Below the pieces are notes generated by a model, which was given only the letters and a program-made list of their open reading frames with translations, made no database searches and was not told the origin of the DNA. Positions 62,033-64,000 of a stretch of DNA of 64,000 nucleotides are shown here, in pieces; position 1 is the stretch's first letter, and each line of letters starts with the position of its first letter. This stretch comes from Phycisphaerales bacterium (GTDB lineage Bacteria; Planctomycetota; Phycisphaerae; Phycisphaerales; SM1A02). The stretch lies in NCBI GenBank assembly GCA_022446795.1, contig JAKVBX010000016.1, positions 61,339-125,338 on the forward strand, in the 5' to 3' direction. The position numbers and the translations under genes were made by a program.

Positions 62033-62160
62033 CGACCCTCCATTGTGGGCCGGTGGTGGGGGAAATCAATGGCCTGTCGGCCTGAAATCCAACGGAATTG
62101 CCGAGGGTCCCGGTGATGTGGGGATGCTACCCTCGTGGGATCACAAGGAGGACCGGTGAC

Positions 62161-62457
62161 ATGACCATGGATACCACTGTTCTTGACCTGCAACGCTCGG
62201 TTCGACGGTTGCGATTCGGCCTCGCGGCCGCGGCCATTGGTGTGGCGGCCCTGCTGCTGGGTGGCATGGAGGAAGGTGAATCGGAGGGGGAATCGAAAAC
62301 GGCCCCGTCCATTGTCAGCATCTCGACGACTGCTGGAACGCTTCCGGCGCATACCGTCCTGTACCGCGCCTGGAGCGATGGGCGGATCGAGCGACGAATC
62401 CTGCAGACCGATTCGGGTGAACGAAGCTCCGGCTGGCAGACCGTTCAGCGTCCGTGA
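62161..62457 (+). CDS. Small membrane-anchored hypothetical protein
   Basis: A 98-residue protein. One hydrophobic helix (FGLAAAAIGVAALLLGG, about 20-36) follows a basic start, then an acidic stretch (EEGESEGES) and a short beta-like C-terminus with VLYRAWSDGRIERRIL. The topology suggests a single-pass membrane protein with a periplasmic tail. AAGGAGG is nine bases before the ATG at 62161. Function unknown. Confidence 0.7.
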   Translation: MTMDTTVLDLQRSVRRLRFGLAAAAIGVAALLLGGMEEGESEGESKTAPSIVSISTTAGTLPAHTVLYRAWSDGRIERRILQTDSGERSSGWQTVQRP

Positions 62458-62496
62458 CGCGAACCGTCCGGCAGGTCATGTGAAAGCAGAAAGACA

Positions 62497-62519
62497 GCCC
62501 CGGCAATCGCTGCCGGGGC
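62497..62519 (-). terminator. Probable terminator after the S41 peptidase gene
   Basis: A nine-base perfect stem (GCCCCGGCA and its complement) with loop ATCGC is followed on the minus strand by TGTCTTTC. It lies about 27 bases past the stop; the T-run is weak. Confidence 0.5.
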
Positions 62520-62545
62520 AGTGGTCACAGCGGTGATTGAGCGTG

Positions 62546-64000
62546 TCAGGGCCGAGTCGTCGGATCGTGGTTGTTGCCTGAACGAACATGGCGGATGGCG
62601 GCGTCTAGCACGGTATCGCTGCCACCATCGATGAAGAAGTGGGCCGCCGGCATGACCTCGACGTCCACCTCGACTCCTTGGCCGTCATAGAGACGGCCAT
62701 CAGGGCGGAATGACGCCATCGAAGCACACCGGACTTCAATTCCACTGTTGGGCAGTTCGAATCGCTGTGATCGGGCGCTGCCACCGCCACTGGAGCTGCC
62801 CATCAGTGTGATCCGTGGTCGGTCAGCCAGCGCGCCAAGGAAGATGTCCGTGGCGCTGAAACAGTTGGCGTCGGACAGGACCACAACGGGCTTGTCATAG
62901 AAGTACTCCGTATCCGAACCCGTGCGGTCCAGGACCAGGTAGTGCCAGTCGCTGAAGCCCGTGGGGTGATCCCATTCCGGCGTGAATGTCGCTGCCAGGT
63001 CCGTAATGGCCTGGCGTTGCGCGTCCGACCAGCGGGGATCATCGGCGCGGTACATGTACCGGGCATTCAGGTGGTCTCTTCCGAAGCGATCGCTCAGTCG
63101 GTAGCGGGCCACGTTGCCGACCCAGGGGTCTTCGTCGGGCCCCAGCAGGTAGCCGGCCAGCACGATCAGCGGCAACCGGGTTCCGCCGCCGTTCCCGCGG
63201 ACATCGACGATCAGTCCCTCGGTATCGCGGAAGGCGTCCATGGAAGCCTGGATACCAGGGATGAGTCGGTCATCCATGTCCTCGATTCGGAGGTAGCCGA
63301 TGTTCTCGCCGATGATCCCGGACTCCCGGCGGGGCCAGTCGCCATAGATCGGCCGATCGGATGACATGGCAACCTCGACATCGACGGGATTGGGATCGGA
63401 TGGTCCGGTCGCCAGTGTGCAGGTCATGGTGGATCGATCGGGCTTCCCAAGAAAGACCTTGCGGATGAGTTCCAGGTTCCGGAGTTCCTGCAGGCCACGT
63501 GCTCGGACCAGTTGCGGGCTGCCGTCGACGATGCGTGGTTGTATCGTCTCGATCAGTTCATCGATCGGTTGACCATCAATGGCGACGATATACGGTCGAT
63601 CGGGATCAAGGAAACCGGAACGATCTGGAGCAAGGGCGACCACCCCGTCGGCGGCCTGGTCCAGGAGACAGGGCGGATAGCGTGAGGGTCGTGTCATGTA
63701 TCGCGATCGAGCACCGGCATGCCCATCGCCGAAGGTCATCATGAGGGTGTGCAGTTGCCACGCGAGTTCCTCGACGTCAACCTGCTCGCCAAACGTTGAT
63801 TGGATCCTGCCGAGTTCGCCCGGGAGGTCGATTCCACGCAGGTGTCGATAGGAGAACTGGTCATCGAGACCTTGCTGAAAAGCCGCCAGGTCGGCCAGGG
63901 CCTGCTGGCGGGAGATCCGACCGGTTGACGATGGTTGCCGGGAACTCCGGCCCCGTCCATCCGCTTTCTGGTTGGCGCTCCAGATCGCCCGGCGATTGCT
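62546..64000 (-). CDS. S41 family peptidase, 5' truncated by the window edge
   Basis: The frame is open from the stop at 62546 to the right edge of the window (at least 484 codons). Residues shortly before the ATG at 63742 read SRQQALADLAAFQQGLDDQF and end in FGDGHA, matching the N-terminal helical domain of S41/tricorn-like peptidases, so translation must start beyond the window. Then come a PDZ-like segment (PYIVAIDGQPIDELIE) and the S41 core: IGYLRIEDM, LIVDVRGNGGGTRLPL and VVVLSDANCFSATDIF, whose Ser is the catalytic nucleophile. The enzyme is probably periplasmic; no signal peptide is visible because the start is missing. Confidence 0.85.
   Translation of the reverse strand, partial: SNRRAIWSANQKADGRGRSSRQPSSTGRISRQQALADLAAFQQGLDDQFSYRHLRGIDLPGELGRIQSTFGEQVDVEELAWQLHTLMMTFGDGHAGARSRYMTRPSRYPPCLLDQAADGVVALAPDRSGFLDPDRPYIVAIDGQPIDELIETIQPRIVDGSPQLVRARGLQELRNLELIRKVFLGKPDRSTMTCTLATGPSDPNPVDVEVAMSSDRPIYGDWPRRESGIIGENIGYLRIEDMDDRLIPGIQASMDAFRDTEGLIVDVRGNGGGTRLPLIVLAGYLLGPDEDPWVGNVARYRLSDRFGRDHLNARYMYRADDPRWSDAQRQAITDLAATFTPEWDHPTGFSDWHYLVLDRTGSDTEYFYDKPVVVLSDANCFSATDIFLGALADRPRITLMGSSSGGGSARSQRFELPNSGIEVRCASMASFRPDGRLYDGQGVEVDVEVMPAAHFFIDGGSDTVLDAAIRHVRSGNNHDPTTRP

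Overview
The window looks like a chromosomal stretch of a planctomycete, most likely class Phycisphaerae. The evidence is protein architecture: ten predicted secreted proteins with dockerin-like calcium-binding motifs, several with four-cysteine 'ACC' modules; an ECF sigma factor next to a Ser/Thr kinase with a C-terminal repeat region; a pterin synthase with a glutamate near its zinc site; and a cytochrome c plus beta-propeller dehydrogenase pair. The DNA is GC-rich with AT-richer islands. I saw no rRNA, tRNA, CRISPR array, transposase or phage gene.

Layout. 1-13 kb is mostly housekeeping: the end of a pseudopilin cluster, folate-type pterin synthase, phosphohexomutase, Nudix hydrolase, PdxJ, PhoU, a eukaryote-like UDP-sugar pyrophosphorylase, glycerate kinase, a DedA-family protein, an unusual NTPase-like fusion, TruA and a BshB1-like deacetylase. 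13-20 kb holds a small dockerin protein, O-antigen ligase, dUTPase, a lipoprotein, a 755-base non-coding region with two tandem structured elements, a DUF368 lipid-carrier transporter, MoaA and a CBM9-like lipoprotein. 20-26 kb has three secreted dockerin proteins, the third behind a hairpin that covers its ribosome binding site. 25.6-32.6 kb is a SUF iron-sulfur operon (sufB-C-D-S-T, Rieske, AEC permease) with a divergent A-type carrier. 32.6-37.5 kb is a cytochrome c / beta-propeller / galactokinase run with start-stop overlaps. 37.7-62 kb is a secreted-protein island: beta-helix proteins, a caspase-like dockerin protein, and three C-type-lectin/beta-helix/dockerin paralogues (647, 805 and 3068 residues) around an ECF sigma factor and kinase. 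An S41 peptidase runs off the right edge.

How they fit together. The surface proteins share interchangeable parts (beta-propeller, C-type lectin, parallel beta-helix, Cys module, dockerin pair), and one 60-base linker is nearly identical at DNA level in five places, pointing to expansion by domain shuffling. The dockerin pair usually sits at the very C-terminus and no cohesin is visible, so it may be a sorting or anchoring tag rather than a cellulosome part. Many housekeeping genes have a TAnnnT hexamer 6-10 bases before the start codon and little room for a leader, which suggests leaderless transcripts. The genes with clear GGAG-type sites are mainly the secreted ones and operon-internal genes.
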